Shown one piece after another: positions 8,121 through 17,241 of a stretch of DNA of 34,275 nucleotides. The stretch comes from Candidatus Aminicenantota bacterium (GTDB taxonomy: Bacteria > Acidobacteriota > Aminicenantia > UBA2199): assembly GCA_022865785.1 (NCBI GenBank), contig JALHTJ010000083.1:1-34275 (forward strand), given 5' to 3'. Position 1 is the stretch's first letter. Each line of letters begins with the position of its first letter. The position numbers and the translations under genes were made by a program. The notes beneath the pieces were generated by a model. It was not told the DNA's origin, did no database searches, and was given only the letters and a program-made list of their open reading frames with translations.

Positions 8121-9278
8121 CTAGGCTTCAAACCTGGAGAGCATTAACAAGCGTTGATATAGTTCTTCTTGGCGGGAGACCATCACCGCGGCGTCCCATT
8201 CGCTAAAATCCTCACCATCATAACCGCTTAAGCGGTTTCGTAAAACTGGATCCGCTGCCAGTTTGAGGATGGCGGCGGCAAAGCGTTCGTGGTCGTCAAC
8301 CGGAAGCAAATATCCGCTCTCCCCATCACGAACCACTTCACGGTTCCCAGGGATATCACTGGCAATCACAGCCTTTTTTTTCAAGCGTAATTGCACCAAG
8401 CTCTGGGGCAGACCTTCCCAAAGAGCGGTGGACAGTCCGATATCGAAACAGTCCATGGCATTTTCCACGTCTTTAATGAATCCGGGCAAACGAAAATTTT
8501 GTGAAATCCCGCGCCGTTGCAGCTCATTCTCCAGTTCGCGCCGCTGCGCGCCGTCACCGGCAATGAAAAAAATAACCGCCGGATTCTGCCTGATGACGCG
8601 AGCGGCGATTTCGATCAGGTGAAAAAGACCCTTTTGCGGCTTAAAGGGGGCAATGATTCCGCAGACAAAGTGGCCATCCGTCAAATCGTATTTTTTTTTC
8701 AGAACTTCCGGATTTTCATGGCGGCCAATGAATTTTTCCATGGGAAAACCACTGCGGATAAGGGAATAATTCTTTGTGACCAATTTTTTTTTGCAGGCCA
8801 AATTCATGTCGCTTTGGGCGACAAAAATGAAATGACTGGTCAGGCGGCTGCAAAATTTTTCCGCCAGCAGGTAAAAATTCCGCTTGAAAAAAGATTGGCA
8901 TGGGGAAAAAGAAAAACCGTGCACCGAATGGATGATGACCGGGATTCCGGCTAAGTGGGCGGCCAGACGGCCAATTATGCCGGCCTTGGATGAATGGGTA
9001 TGAACGATCTGCGGCCGGATGTGTTTGAAAAACCGCAGGAGCGAAAAAAGAACCTGCAAGTCCCTGCCGAAATGTATTTCTCTGTCCAGAGCCGGCACAG
9101 CAACCTGGCGGTCCAGCTCGTCCAGCCTGCTTTTCAATGGTCCTCCGGCCCCGCTGAGCAAATACACATCGTAGCGCAGGGGATCGAGATGTTCGGCCGT
9201 ATAGATTGTGTTGAGCTGGGCTCCTCCCAGTTCCAGCTTGGTTATCAGGTGAACCACGGTGATTTTGCTGTTATTCAT
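8121..9278 (-). CDS. Glycosyltransferase, GT4-type
   Basis: 385 aa; KLELGGAQLNTIYTAEHL, HTHSSKAGIIGRLAA, FIAGDGAQRRELE, DIGLSTALWEGLPQSLVQL. Confidence 0.9.
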   Translation of the reverse strand: MNNSKITVVHLITKLELGGAQLNTIYTAEHLDPLRYDVYLLSGAGGPLKSRLDELDRQVAVPALDREIHFGRDLQVLFSLLRFFKHIRPQIVHTHSSKAGIIGRLAAHLAGIPVIIHSVHGFSFSPCQSFFKRNFYLLAEKFCSRLTSHFIFVAQSDMNLACKKKLVTKNYSLIRSGFPMEKFIGRHENPEVLKKKYDLTDGHFVCGIIAPFKPQKGLFHLIEIAARVIRQNPAVIFFIAGDGAQRRELENELQRRGISQNFRLPGFIKDVENAMDCFDIGLSTALWEGLPQSLVQLRLKKKAVIASDIPGNREVVRDGESGYLLPVDDHERFAAAILKLAADPVLRNRLSGYDGEDFSEWDAAVMVSRQEELYQRLLMLSRFEA

Positions 9279-10504
9279 TTTTGCCTGATATGGTCGGCTG
9301 TTTCCAGGGCCAATTGGATATCATCGGCCATGGAACTGTAATTCCAGCTGCCATAGCGGCCGATGGAAAAAATGTCCAGCCGGTGAAGATAAGAAAGGAT
9401 TGCCGGCACCAAGCGCGGCCAGTTCCTGTCAAAGACCACATAAGAAACGGGGATTTTCTTCAGGTCATGAAACAGGATCTCGCCCGGCTTGGAAATCATT
9501 CCGGTTTTGAGTAAGGTAGATGTCATTTCGCGGGCCACACTTGCTTTATCAATCGGCCCGGCCCCAGCGACTGTTTTTTCCAAATACACGGAAACCGCTA
9601 ACCCAACGGGATAATAACCGACCCGGTAAAATGAAAAACTTTTTTCCGGAAGATAAAGCCAATGAAAGCGGCGCTGGCGGCGCGCCAGTACGGCATTGAC
9701 CACCAGGGTAGAAATATTTTTCAGCCGCTGCCTGGGAAATGGCGGGGTTGGGGATATCATGCCCAGAAGTTCCTTCAAGGGCATGGTGCTGATCAAATTG
9801 TCATAGCCATAGGTTCCGCGACTGGTGACAACTTTTTTTCGCCGCGCGTCAATATGCTTAACCTTTTCAGAAAAATTGATTTTGCCCTGAAGCGGCCGGC
9901 AGTAACTTTCAATGAATTTTTGCAGCCCTTGGCCGGGATAAATAAAAACCGGGTTGTAACCCTCGGAAAACCGTTTTTTTTCACGGGACCCGGCCAGCAC
10001 ATCTTCCAGCTTGGGGACCGGGATGCTCCCTTTGTCCATGCCGGGGAGCAATCCCGTTAAAGGGCGGCGGTAAAATTTCTCTAAGTAAGGCTTGAAAAAA
10101 AGAAAATAAAACTGCTTGCCGAAATTGGCCAGCAGGAATTCTTCCAAATTTTCAGCGGGCCTTCCTTTACGGCGGCAAATTTCAGTCAGAATGGCATGGC
10201 GCTGCTGGGCCGGCAAATAGGCAAGGTGATATTGCAGCGAATAGGGGATGAAGCGATCCAGCATGAAAATTTTGCTATTGCGCTGGAAGGCTCTGAAATC
10301 GTGAAACTTTTCCACATGTTCTTTGATTGCGGGCTTGTTTTGAAAATGAAAATAATGGCCGCCGTAATCAAAGGCGAAACCATTGACCTGGTATTGTCCG
10401 GACAAACCACCGGGCCGGGCATTTCTTTCCAATACCAGCAATTCTCCCTCGAGCGCCTGGCCGGCACTTAATCCAGATATTCCCGCCCCGATGATAATGT
10501 TCAT
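9275..10504 (-). CDS. FAD-dependent oxidoreductase, UDP-galactopyranose mutase / protoporphyrinogen-oxidase-like
   Basis: 409 aa; FAD dinucleotide-binding N-terminus IIIGAGISGLSAGQAL...LERNARPGGLSGQY, FDYGGHYFHF; embedded among glycosyltransferases. Confidence 0.8.
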   Translation of the reverse strand: MNIIIGAGISGLSAGQALEGELLVLERNARPGGLSGQYQVNGFAFDYGGHYFHFQNKPAIKEHVEKFHDFRAFQRNSKIFMLDRFIPYSLQYHLAYLPAQQRHAILTEICRRKGRPAENLEEFLLANFGKQFYFLFFKPYLEKFYRRPLTGLLPGMDKGSIPVPKLEDVLAGSREKKRFSEGYNPVFIYPGQGLQKFIESYCRPLQGKINFSEKVKHIDARRKKVVTSRGTYGYDNLISTMPLKELLGMISPTPPFPRQRLKNISTLVVNAVLARRQRRFHWLYLPEKSFSFYRVGYYPVGLAVSVYLEKTVAGAGPIDKASVAREMTSTLLKTGMISKPGEILFHDLKKIPVSYVVFDRNWPRLVPAILSYLHRLDIFSIGRYGSWNYSSMADDIQLALETADHIRQK

Positions 10505-11502
10505 TCCATTTTAACGCGTCCCAGAACCACTCCCAAAACCAAAAAAAATCCGGCAAAAACAATGCTGACGATCAGGGTGATCCTGGGCGTAGAAAAGAAA
10601 TTAACGATCACGGCCCCGGAAAGGAACAATTGCAGCAAAACAACGGCGCTGACGGTTTGCCGGGAAGACCAGTTCATTTTTTTCCGCAAACGCAGGGCAA
10701 AATGGTCAGGACTGCCCCAAAAAGGCATTTTTCCTTTCATGATCCGCAAAATGCAGACATAGGCCAGATCGAACAACGGAATGCCCAGGATAAACAGGCT
10801 TGAAACAAAGGCCAGTTTATTGAAACGCGTATAGCGGAGCATCATGGTCAACGAGCCGATGATCAGGCCCAGGATCATGCTGCCGGCGTCACCCAAATAG
10901 ATGCGGGCCGGCTCCCAGTTGAATTTGAGAAAAGCCAGCAGGGACGCCGCCAGGCTGAGAGCCAGGATGGAAATCAGAAAATCATTTGTGTAAAGAGAGA
11001 TGATGAAAATCGTCAGGGCGCTCATGGCGCCGATGGACGCGGCAAAGCCGTCCATGATATCAATGATATTGAAAGCGTTGACCACGGTCAGAATCCATAA
11101 AAATGAAAGTCCCAGATCCAGCCAGCGCGGGAAAAATACCAGATCAATGACAATGCCGCTTTTGAGCAAAATATAAGTGGCCACAACCTGAAAAAGAAAT
11201 TTTATCCCCGGAGTGAGGGCTTTAAAGTCATCGAACAATCCCACCAGCAGCAAAATGGAACTGGCAAAAAGAATTCCCAGCAATTGCTGGTTGAAGGCAA
11301 ACACCAGGCTGATCGGAGAAATAAAGGCAAAATAAACGATCACCCCGCCCATGTACGGCACGGGCTGGGCCTGATTTTTAAGTTTGCCATCAGGCTGGTC
11401 CAGGAGCTGATAGCGAAAAGCCACCCGTTGGGCCAAAGGCGTACCATAAATCGTTAAAAAGAAAGAAAGGATGAAAGCGAAAACAAGTATGACCTCACTC
11501 AT
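10501..11502 (-). CDS. MraY/WecA-family undecaprenyl-phosphate glycosyl-1-phosphate transferase
   Basis: 333 aa polytopic; GLFDDFKALTPGIKFLFQ, NAFNIIDIMDG, RIYLGDAGSMILG: conserved Asp motifs of the family. Confidence 0.92.
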   Translation of the reverse strand: MSEVILVFAFILSFFLTIYGTPLAQRVAFRYQLLDQPDGKLKNQAQPVPYMGGVIVYFAFISPISLVFAFNQQLLGILFASSILLLVGLFDDFKALTPGIKFLFQVVATYILLKSGIVIDLVFFPRWLDLGLSFLWILTVVNAFNIIDIMDGFAASIGAMSALTIFIISLYTNDFLISILALSLAASLLAFLKFNWEPARIYLGDAGSMILGLIIGSLTMMLRYTRFNKLAFVSSLFILGIPLFDLAYVCILRIMKGKMPFWGSPDHFALRLRKKMNWSSRQTVSAVVLLQLFLSGAVIVNFFSTPRITLIVSIVFAGFFLVLGVVLGRVKME

Positions 11503-12424
11503 GTTTTTTTATCTTTGCCCTTTTTTTCAATGCCCGCTTAAAAATGTTCCGGGAACGAACCATGGCGATTATAATTTTGGGAGAACGGATTGTCAATGCA
11601 CCGACCCACAGAAAATCCTTGCCAATAACGAAAGGAAGCGCCCACCAGAATTGGGCCAAGCGAAAATTTTTGATCAGGGTCAGATAGCGATTTTTTACAA
11701 GATGAAAACGCAGGGGCGCGGGCCGCGCCAAAGCCAGGAAAAAACGTGACCACCATGTTTTTGTTAATGTGGCGCTGCGAAAATGATAAACCACGGCGGC
11801 GGGCGCAAAAAATGTTTTCAAGCCCAGGAGTTTGGCCCGCCAGCCGATATCAAAATCCTCCCAGAACATGAAAAAATCCTCGTCATAATATTCATTGTCG
11901 ATCTTTAATTTCTCCAGGGCGTTCCTCGAAAATACAGTCGCCGCCCCGCAAACGGAAAACACCTCCCTTTCGCCAAAACAAGTCCGCGCCAGCTTTTGAT
12001 TGAATCCGGCCTCACGGGGATACAGGGCCCGGGAACAGAGTTGACCGGCCGAATCGATGGTCTCGCGGTCAAAACGGAGAATGAGCGGGGAGAGCAATCC
12101 TGTTTGCGGGTGCCCGCTAAAAAACTCCAAGACCCGGCGATTGAAATCGTCGGCCAGGAAGATATCGGAGTTTGCCACCAAAACCAGGTCGGAGTCTGCC
12201 TGGCGAATTCCCAAATTGGCTGCCGCGGCATAGCCGACATTAACAGGCAGTACTGTTTTTTTCAGCATGGGGAACATATCCATGACAGCCTGGGAATCGT
12301 CACTGGAGGCATTGTCTACAACGATCACCTCTTTAAAAGCAACTGTTTGCCTGAAAAGAGAGTCGAAATTCTCCTTTAAGAACTTTTCAGAATTAAAACT
12401 GACAACAACCGCGCTTATATTCAA
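11495..12424 (-). CDS. Glycosyltransferase, GT2 (rhamnosyltransferase-like)
   Basis: 309 aa; ISAVVVSFNSEKFLKENFDSLFRQT...VIVVDNASSDDS, LVLVANSDIFLADDF, FFMFWEDFDIGWRAKLLG. Confidence 0.93.
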   Translation of the reverse strand: MNISAVVVSFNSEKFLKENFDSLFRQTVAFKEVIVVDNASSDDSQAVMDMFPMLKKTVLPVNVGYAAAANLGIRQADSDLVLVANSDIFLADDFNRRVLEFFSGHPQTGLLSPLILRFDRETIDSAGQLCSRALYPREAGFNQKLARTCFGEREVFSVCGAATVFSRNALEKLKIDNEYYDEDFFMFWEDFDIGWRAKLLGLKTFFAPAAVVYHFRSATLTKTWWSRFFLALARPAPLRFHLVKNRYLTLIKNFRLAQFWWALPFVIGKDFLWVGALTIRSPKIIIAMVRSRNIFKRALKKRAKIKKHE

Positions 12425-12458
12425 TTGGTTGCTGATTTTGCAGATCAGCTGCCGGCCG

Positions 12459-13640
12459 TCAGATCAGCCCCAACGACTTCCCGCCTTGTTTGAAACCTTT
12501 CAGGATGAAATCCAGGTCATCATCACTATGGGTGGCTGTAAATGAAGTCCGGATCAGGGAATCCTCTGGGGGAACCGCTGGCGCGATGACAGGATTGGTG
12601 AATACTCCATAATCACGCAAAAACTGCCAAAGCATGAAGGTTTTTTCCACATCGTGAATAAAAACCGGAATAATGGGCGTTTCGGTGTTGCCGGTATGAT
12701 AACCCATGGCCGTCAATTCCTTGTTCATGATCCGGGTGATTTCCCATAGGCGTTGGCGCCGCCATGGTTCGGCCTGAATGATTTCCAAAGCCTTGGACGC
12801 GGCCCCCAAAGCGGCCGGCGTGATCGAGGCGGAAAAGATCAACGCCCGGGCGTGGTGCTTGACATATTGGATGATCTTGCTGTCACCGACCACAAATCCT
12901 CCCAAGGAAGCGAAAGATTTGGAAAAGGTCGTCATGATCAGGTCAACCTCATCGACCAGTCCAAAATGTTCGGCCGTGCCCCGTCCCTTTTCACCCATGA
13001 CGCCGACGCCGTGGGCGTCGTCGACCATCAGCCGCGTGTGGTATTTTTTTGCCAGTTTGACGATCTGCGGCAGGTTGGAGAGATCGCCCTCCATGCTGAA
13101 GACGCCGTCCACAATGATCAACTTGCCTTTATCTGCAGGCTGATGGGCCAGTTTGTCTTCCAGGTCCTTCATATCGTTGTGCTTGAACTTGGCGATATGG
13201 GCGTAGGACAGGCGTACCGCGTCCATGATCGAAGCATGGACCATGCGGTCCAAAATGATGATATCATTGCGGCCGGCCAAAGCCGAAATGGCACCCAAGT
13301 TGGTCTGCATGCCGGTCGAAAAGGTAAGTGCTTCCTCTTTGCCCATAAATTGGGCCAATTTTTTTTCCAACTCAACATGCAAGGAATAGGTACCGTTTAA
13401 AAACCTTGAACCGCAAGTGGATGATCCGTATTTTTCCACCGCAGCAATTGTCGAAGCCTTTATCTTGGGGTCATCGAAAAGTCCAAGATAGTTGTTTGAG
13501 CCGACCATGAGGATCTTTTTACCGTTGACCCACACATAATTACCTTCCACCTTTTCAATCTCAGTGAAATAGGGATAGAGACCGGAGCTTTTAGCTTCTT
13601 CCGCCCGGGTGAATTCGTAGCATTTTTTAAAAACATCCAT
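12459..13640 (-). CDS. Alpha-oxoamine synthase family PLP enzyme, closest in motif pattern to bacterial serine palmitoyltransferase
   Basis: 393 aa; SGLYPYFTEIE, GSNNYLGLFDDPKI, GSRFLNGTYSLHVELE, VDGVFSMEGDL, MVDDAHGVGVMGEKGRGTAEHFG, MTTFSKSFASLGGF, LIFSASITPAALGAA. SD GAGGAG before ATG. Confidence 0.85.
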   Translation of the reverse strand: MDVFKKCYEFTRAEEAKSSGLYPYFTEIEKVEGNYVWVNGKKILMVGSNNYLGLFDDPKIKASTIAAVEKYGSSTCGSRFLNGTYSLHVELEKKLAQFMGKEEALTFSTGMQTNLGAISALAGRNDIIILDRMVHASIMDAVRLSYAHIAKFKHNDMKDLEDKLAHQPADKGKLIIVDGVFSMEGDLSNLPQIVKLAKKYHTRLMVDDAHGVGVMGEKGRGTAEHFGLVDEVDLIMTTFSKSFASLGGFVVGDSKIIQYVKHHARALIFSASITPAALGAASKALEIIQAEPWRRQRLWEITRIMNKELTAMGYHTGNTETPIIPVFIHDVEKTFMLWQFLRDYGVFTNPVIAPAVPPEDSLIRTSFTATHSDDDLDFILKGFKQGGKSLGLI

Positions 13641-13654
13641 GTTTCACTCCTCGT

Positions 13655-13683
13655 TTGCATATTTAAAACAGATTATATAGAAT
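13655..13683 (+). promoter_or_regulatory. Sigma70-like promoter, predicted leaderless, for the epimerase gene
   Basis: TTGCAT, 17-bp spacer, TAGAAT, TGCCCC (6 nt), ATG 13690; no SD. Confidence 0.6.
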
Positions 13684-13689
13684 TGCCCC

Positions 13690-14661
13690 ATGAAAATACT
13701 TGTAACCGGAGGCACGGGATTCATCGGCAGCCATCTGATCAGGGAACTGCTCAAAGATAGCCGCAACCAGGTGTACGCCCTTATTCGTGACGATATCAAA
13801 TTGGCAAGCTTTGATTTTAAAAATAATATTACCGCCATCCGCGGCGACCTGTTCCGCTCGGAACAATTTCCTGCCAATATTGAACTGGTTTTCCATCTGG
13901 CGGCTTTAACCAAGATCGTTTCTCCTCAAGAGTTCATTCACATCAATCATGAGGGCACGCTGTCACTTTTGGAAAAATTAAAACCGTTGAAAAATTTACA
14001 GAAAGTTATCCTGCTCTCTTCACTGGCTGCAGCCGGGCCCAATCGCGAACAGCCGGTTTTACGGGAAGAAATGCCGGCCCAGCCGATCTCGCTGTACGGG
14101 AAAAGCAAACTGGCGCAGGAAAGGCTTTTTCCCGAGCAGTGCCCGGCCCCGCATATCATCATCCGGGCACCGATCGTTTTCGGACCCGGCGACATGGATA
14201 TGCTGGAAGCCTTCCGCATGGTCCGCAAGGGAATGATTCCCGTACTCGGTAAAAAAGAACGGTGGTATTCCGTGATATACGTAAAAGATTTAGTGCGTGG
14301 CATGATCGCTGCCGCAGCCAGCCTTTGTCAAAACGAAGTTTTTTATATCGCCAATGCGCAACCCGTTGAATGGCAGAGTTTTCTGGAAGAAGTCTCCCGG
14401 CTGTTGGGAAGAAAAAAAATAAGAAAAATCGTAATCCCGGAAATTCTGGGCCGGATCCTGGCTGAACTTTCCGAAATGCGCATCCGCACCTTTAAAAGAA
14501 AGGCCATTTTCAACCGGGATAAATTTAATGAAATGAAATTTCCGGCCTGGGTGTGTTCGGCCGAAAAAATCGGCAATCTGCTTCATTTTCAACCCCAAAT
14601 CCCTTTACTTGAAGCTTTGCAAGAAACGATCCATTGGTACCAAGAGCAAAAAATGCTATGA
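13690..14661 (+). CDS. NAD-dependent epimerase/dehydratase (extended SDR); candidate ceramide-reductase-like partner
   Basis: 323 aa; LVTGGTGFIGSHLIRELL, LVFHLAALTKI, SLYGKSKLAQERL (YxxxK). Confidence 0.88.
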   Translation: MKILVTGGTGFIGSHLIRELLKDSRNQVYALIRDDIKLASFDFKNNITAIRGDLFRSEQFPANIELVFHLAALTKIVSPQEFIHINHEGTLSLLEKLKPLKNLQKVILLSSLAAAGPNREQPVLREEMPAQPISLYGKSKLAQERLFPEQCPAPHIIIRAPIVFGPGDMDMLEAFRMVRKGMIPVLGKKERWYSVIYVKDLVRGMIAAAASLCQNEVFYIANAQPVEWQSFLEEVSRLLGRKKIRKIVIPEILGRILAELSEMRIRTFKRKAIFNRDKFNEMKFPAWVCSAEKIGNLLHFQPQIPLLEALQETIHWYQEQKML

Positions 14662-14668
14662 CCGGGCT

Positions 14669-15145
14669 TCATTTTTTCTTGATTTTATAATTCCGGCGGG
14701 AAAAAAAATTGGCTGTGAATTTCTGGGTGGTTTTCACAGACCAGTTGTCCTGAAAGAGCATAGTAAAAATCACTTCACCGCTGACGGTCAGACTGCCGAT
14801 CAAGGCGCTTTCATTTAATTTGAAAGGGACTTCGATCTCTTTTTGCGGATCCAAAAAAATCCCCTCCTTTTCCTGGGTGGTCGGCAGGTTCAATTCCGAA
14901 CCGGCAAAAAATATTTTTGAAAAGGACAGGCTTTCATTTTCGTCCAAGCGGATCATGAACTCAGGATTGGCGGATATCTTGATGCCACTGCGCACATCGA
15001 TTTTGATCTTCAGCAGCCCATCATTGCCCTGAAGAATCGACCGAGGAGAAACCGTGCACTCGATCTTTAAAAAATCATCCTGGCATAATACATTGGAGAA
15101 AAACAAAAACAAGCAAATTATTAATAATACGCCATGTTTGGTCAT
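14669..15145 (-). CDS. Exported protein with DsbD N-terminal-like beta domain
   Basis: 158 aa; signal peptide MTKHGVLLIICLFLFFSNVLCQ; SPRSILQGNDGLLKIKIDVRSGIKISANP...QKEIEVPFKLN...VSGEVIFTMLFQDNWSVKTTQKFTANF. Confidence 0.55.
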   Translation of the reverse strand: MTKHGVLLIICLFLFFSNVLCQDDFLKIECTVSPRSILQGNDGLLKIKIDVRSGIKISANPEFMIRLDENESLSFSKIFFAGSELNLPTTQEKEGIFLDPQKEIEVPFKLNESALIGSLTVSGEVIFTMLFQDNWSVKTTQKFTANFFSRRNYKIKKK

Positions 15146-15159
15146 CTTGCCTTAACGTG

Positions 15160-15188
15160 AATATACTATATTTCAGCCAAACTGTCAA
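15160..15188 (-). promoter_or_regulatory. Sigma70-like promoter upstream of the DsbD-N-like gene
   Basis: Reverse strand TTGACA, 17-bp spacer, TATATT; predicted leader of only about 7 nt. Confidence 0.65.
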
Positions 15189-15233
15189 CCTGTCCCGCCC
15201 CGCAAGCATGTCCCCGGTTGAATTCCGGAGCAA

Positions 15234-15641
15234 TCAGTGTTTGCGAACTTTGTTGGTGAGAATATCATGGAGAGATACGGGCAAAAAATATTTTTCGATG
15301 GTTTTTTCAAGCATTTCCCAGACTTGTTTGGCCAAACAGGAGTCCTTTAATTCACATTTTTTGCCAAGCAGGCAATCGGCTAGCGATATCCGTTCATTGA
15401 AAGCGTCCATCAGCATCAGCAAAGTTATTTCTTCGGGCTTTTTATTCAACTCATAACCCCCGTAAATGCCCTGTACGCTTTTGATCAATCCGGCTTTTTC
15501 GAGCGGACCAGCCAATTTCCTGAGGTACTTAGGGGATACGCGCATGTCTTTTCCCAATCGGGTCGTATTCATTAGCTTACCGCTCTGGCCAATGGCGATC
15601 AACATGCGCAAACCATAACGGATCTTGGTGTTGACTTTCAT
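15234..15641 (-). CDS. Rrf2-family transcriptional regulator with Fe-S-type cysteine triad
   Basis: MKVNTKIRYGLRMLIAIGQ...RVSPKYLRKLAGPLEKAGLIKSVQGIYGGYELNK; CLLGKKCELKDSC (C-x5-C-x5-C). Start set at ATG 15641 instead of the track's 15677. Confidence 0.9.
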   Translation of the reverse strand: MKVNTKIRYGLRMLIAIGQSGKLMNTTRLGKDMRVSPKYLRKLAGPLEKAGLIKSVQGIYGGYELNKKPEEITLLMLMDAFNERISLADCLLGKKCELKDSCLAKQVWEMLEKTIEKYFLPVSLHDILTNKVRKH

Positions 15642-15648
15642 GCCTGAA

Positions 15649-15677
15649 AACATAACCTTTTTAGTATAATCTGTCAA
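15649..15677 (-). promoter_or_regulatory. Sigma70-like promoter, predicted leaderless, for the Rrf2 gene
   Basis: Reverse strand TTGACA, 17-bp spacer, TATGTT, TTCAGGC (7 nt), ATG 15641. Confidence 0.6.
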
Positions 15678-15699
15678 ATTTAAAATAATGGAATAAAAA

Positions 15700-15735
15700 A
15701 AAACCCCTTGTTTTTCGGGAAAAACAAGGGGTTTT
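15700..15735 (-). terminator. Rho-independent terminator of the TPR lipoprotein gene
   Basis: Perfect 16-bp inverted repeat AAAACCCCTTGTTTTT-CGGG-AAAAACAAGGGGTTTT; on the minus strand it continues as a T tract, just after the stop at 15740. Confidence 0.9.
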
Positions 15736-15739
15736 ATAA

Positions 15740-16735
15740 TTATTTATCTTTGGTCAAATCTTTCATGAATTGTTCGCTGGCCAGTTTACGTTTGCGCAGT
15801 TCCTGGAATTTCTGCACCATTTTTTCCCCTTCCTTATCATATTTGCCTTTGTTTAACGGCTCGGCAATGGATTTTTGCATGTAAAGCAATTTCATGTACG
15901 CCCAGGGATCGGGGAAATTGGGCGATAACTCGGCCGATTTTTTCAAGGCTTCAAAACCTTTATCCACAACTTGCAAGCGTTCGACCGATCCCATGACGTC
16001 AGGCGGGGTTTGGTAGCTTTTGTTCCAGCATACCACTCCCAGGCGATAATAGGCGTCTGCCAGGAGATCGTTTTTCTCCTTTTCATCCAGATCGGATTCG
16101 CTGATTTTCGTGATCCTCAATTCATGGTTTTGAATGGCTTCGTCCCATTTTCGTTTATCCTGGAAAAATCCGGCCAGATAAAGATAGCCTTCGGGGTCGC
16201 TGGGATTCAAAGCAATCCTTTTTTCATACATCTCAATGGCTTTGTCATACTTGCCGTTGTTATTGTAAAAACCGGCCAGGTTGTAATACGAAACAGGATC
16301 GTCAGGAGTGAATTTCTGCACTTGCAGGTAATACTTCTCAGCAAGATCAAAATTTCTCATTTTGTCGCTGATGTCACCCAGGGCCTGAAGGATGTCTTTG
16401 TTTTCCGGATTCAGTTCCAAAGCTTTCTGAAGGTAGTCGGTGGCCTTTTTGCCGTATTCCATGTTTTTTTCCGAATCATCACCAGGCCTGTAAACCATAA
16501 TGCAACTGGAACCGATATAATAAAAAGCGGCTTTCAGATTGGGATTAAGCTGCAGGGCAGCCTCGTATTCAGTGATAGCTTTTTTGAATTTTTCCTCGCT
16601 ATAGTATCTGTTGCCTGTTTTAAAATGCTTGTTGGCTTTCAAATTGGATATTTTCAATTTGTCGCAAGCAGTGAAACTTGTAATGATCAAGGTGGTCAAA
16701 AACATTATGAGCAGGACCGACCATAGTTTTTTCAT
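15740..16735 (-). CDS. TPR-repeat lipoprotein
   Basis: 331 aa; lipobox-like SFTAC after hydrophobic segment; repeats such as FKKAITEYEAALQLNPNLKAAFYYIGSS and YDKAIEMYEKRIALNPSDPEGYLYLAGFF. Confidence 0.85.
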   Translation of the reverse strand: MKKLWSVLLIMFLTTLIITSFTACDKLKISNLKANKHFKTGNRYYSEEKFKKAITEYEAALQLNPNLKAAFYYIGSSCIMVYRPGDDSEKNMEYGKKATDYLQKALELNPENKDILQALGDISDKMRNFDLAEKYYLQVQKFTPDDPVSYYNLAGFYNNNGKYDKAIEMYEKRIALNPSDPEGYLYLAGFFQDKRKWDEAIQNHELRITKISESDLDEKEKNDLLADAYYRLGVVCWNKSYQTPPDVMGSVERLQVVDKGFEALKKSAELSPNFPDPWAYMKLLYMQKSIAEPLNKGKYDKEGEKMVQKFQELRKRKLASEQFMKDLTKDK

Positions 16736-16758
16736 GAAAACCTCCTAAACAAGATAAC

Positions 16759-16787
16759 TTTATAATTTAATATTGAGAAAAAGTCAA
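16759..16787 (-). promoter_or_regulatory. Sigma70-like promoter of the TPR lipoprotein gene
   Basis: Reverse strand TTGACT, 17-bp spacer, TATAAA; followed by SD AGGAGG. Confidence 0.7.
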
Positions 16788-16814
16788 GTCGTTGAGGTTG
16801 TTTTTTTGGTGATT

Positions 16815-17159
16815 TCATTTTACCCGGTAGAACCAAAACAAAAAAAGCCACAGATCATGGATATAGGGGATCGCCTTGTTGTTCAGAAAGATTTTCGTGG
16901 TTTCATGATCTTTGACAAGTTCAAAGAGGTTGAAAAGATCCTCGACCTCGGCCGGATAGAAACTGGCGTAAGCTTTATAAAAATCACCTTCGCCTTCCTC
17001 CATGAAATACTTGTTTTGTCTGGCCAGTTCCAGGGCTTTTTCAAAATTCTTTGAAAAGCGTTTTTGAAAACGGATCGTGATCTTGAATTCCCGGTTTGAT
17101 TTGCGGGGATTCAGAATATTCTGCAGTTTTTCTTCCTGAATTTGCTGTCGGGCGTCCAT
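16815..17159 (-). CDS. Hypothetical protein, 114 aa
   Basis: Intact ORF preceded by a strong promoter; no family recognised. Confidence 0.6.
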   Translation of the reverse strand: MDARQQIQEEKLQNILNPRKSNREFKITIRFQKRFSKNFEKALELARQNKYFMEEGEGDFYKAYASFYPAEVEDLFNLFELVKDHETTKIFLNNKAIPYIHDLWLFLFWFYRVK

Positions 17160-17165
17160 GGCCGG

Positions 17166-17194
17166 ATTATAATACAGCCTGCCGCTTTAGTAAA
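17166..17194 (-). promoter_or_regulatory. Sigma70-like promoter, predicted leaderless, for the 114-aa ORF
   Basis: Reverse strand TTTACT, 17-bp spacer, TATAAT, CCGGCC (6 nt), ATG 17159. Confidence 0.65.
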
Positions 17195-17241
17195 GCCGGC
17201 TAGCTTTGTGTTCCATCCTTGAGAAATCAGTCTTTTCCTTT

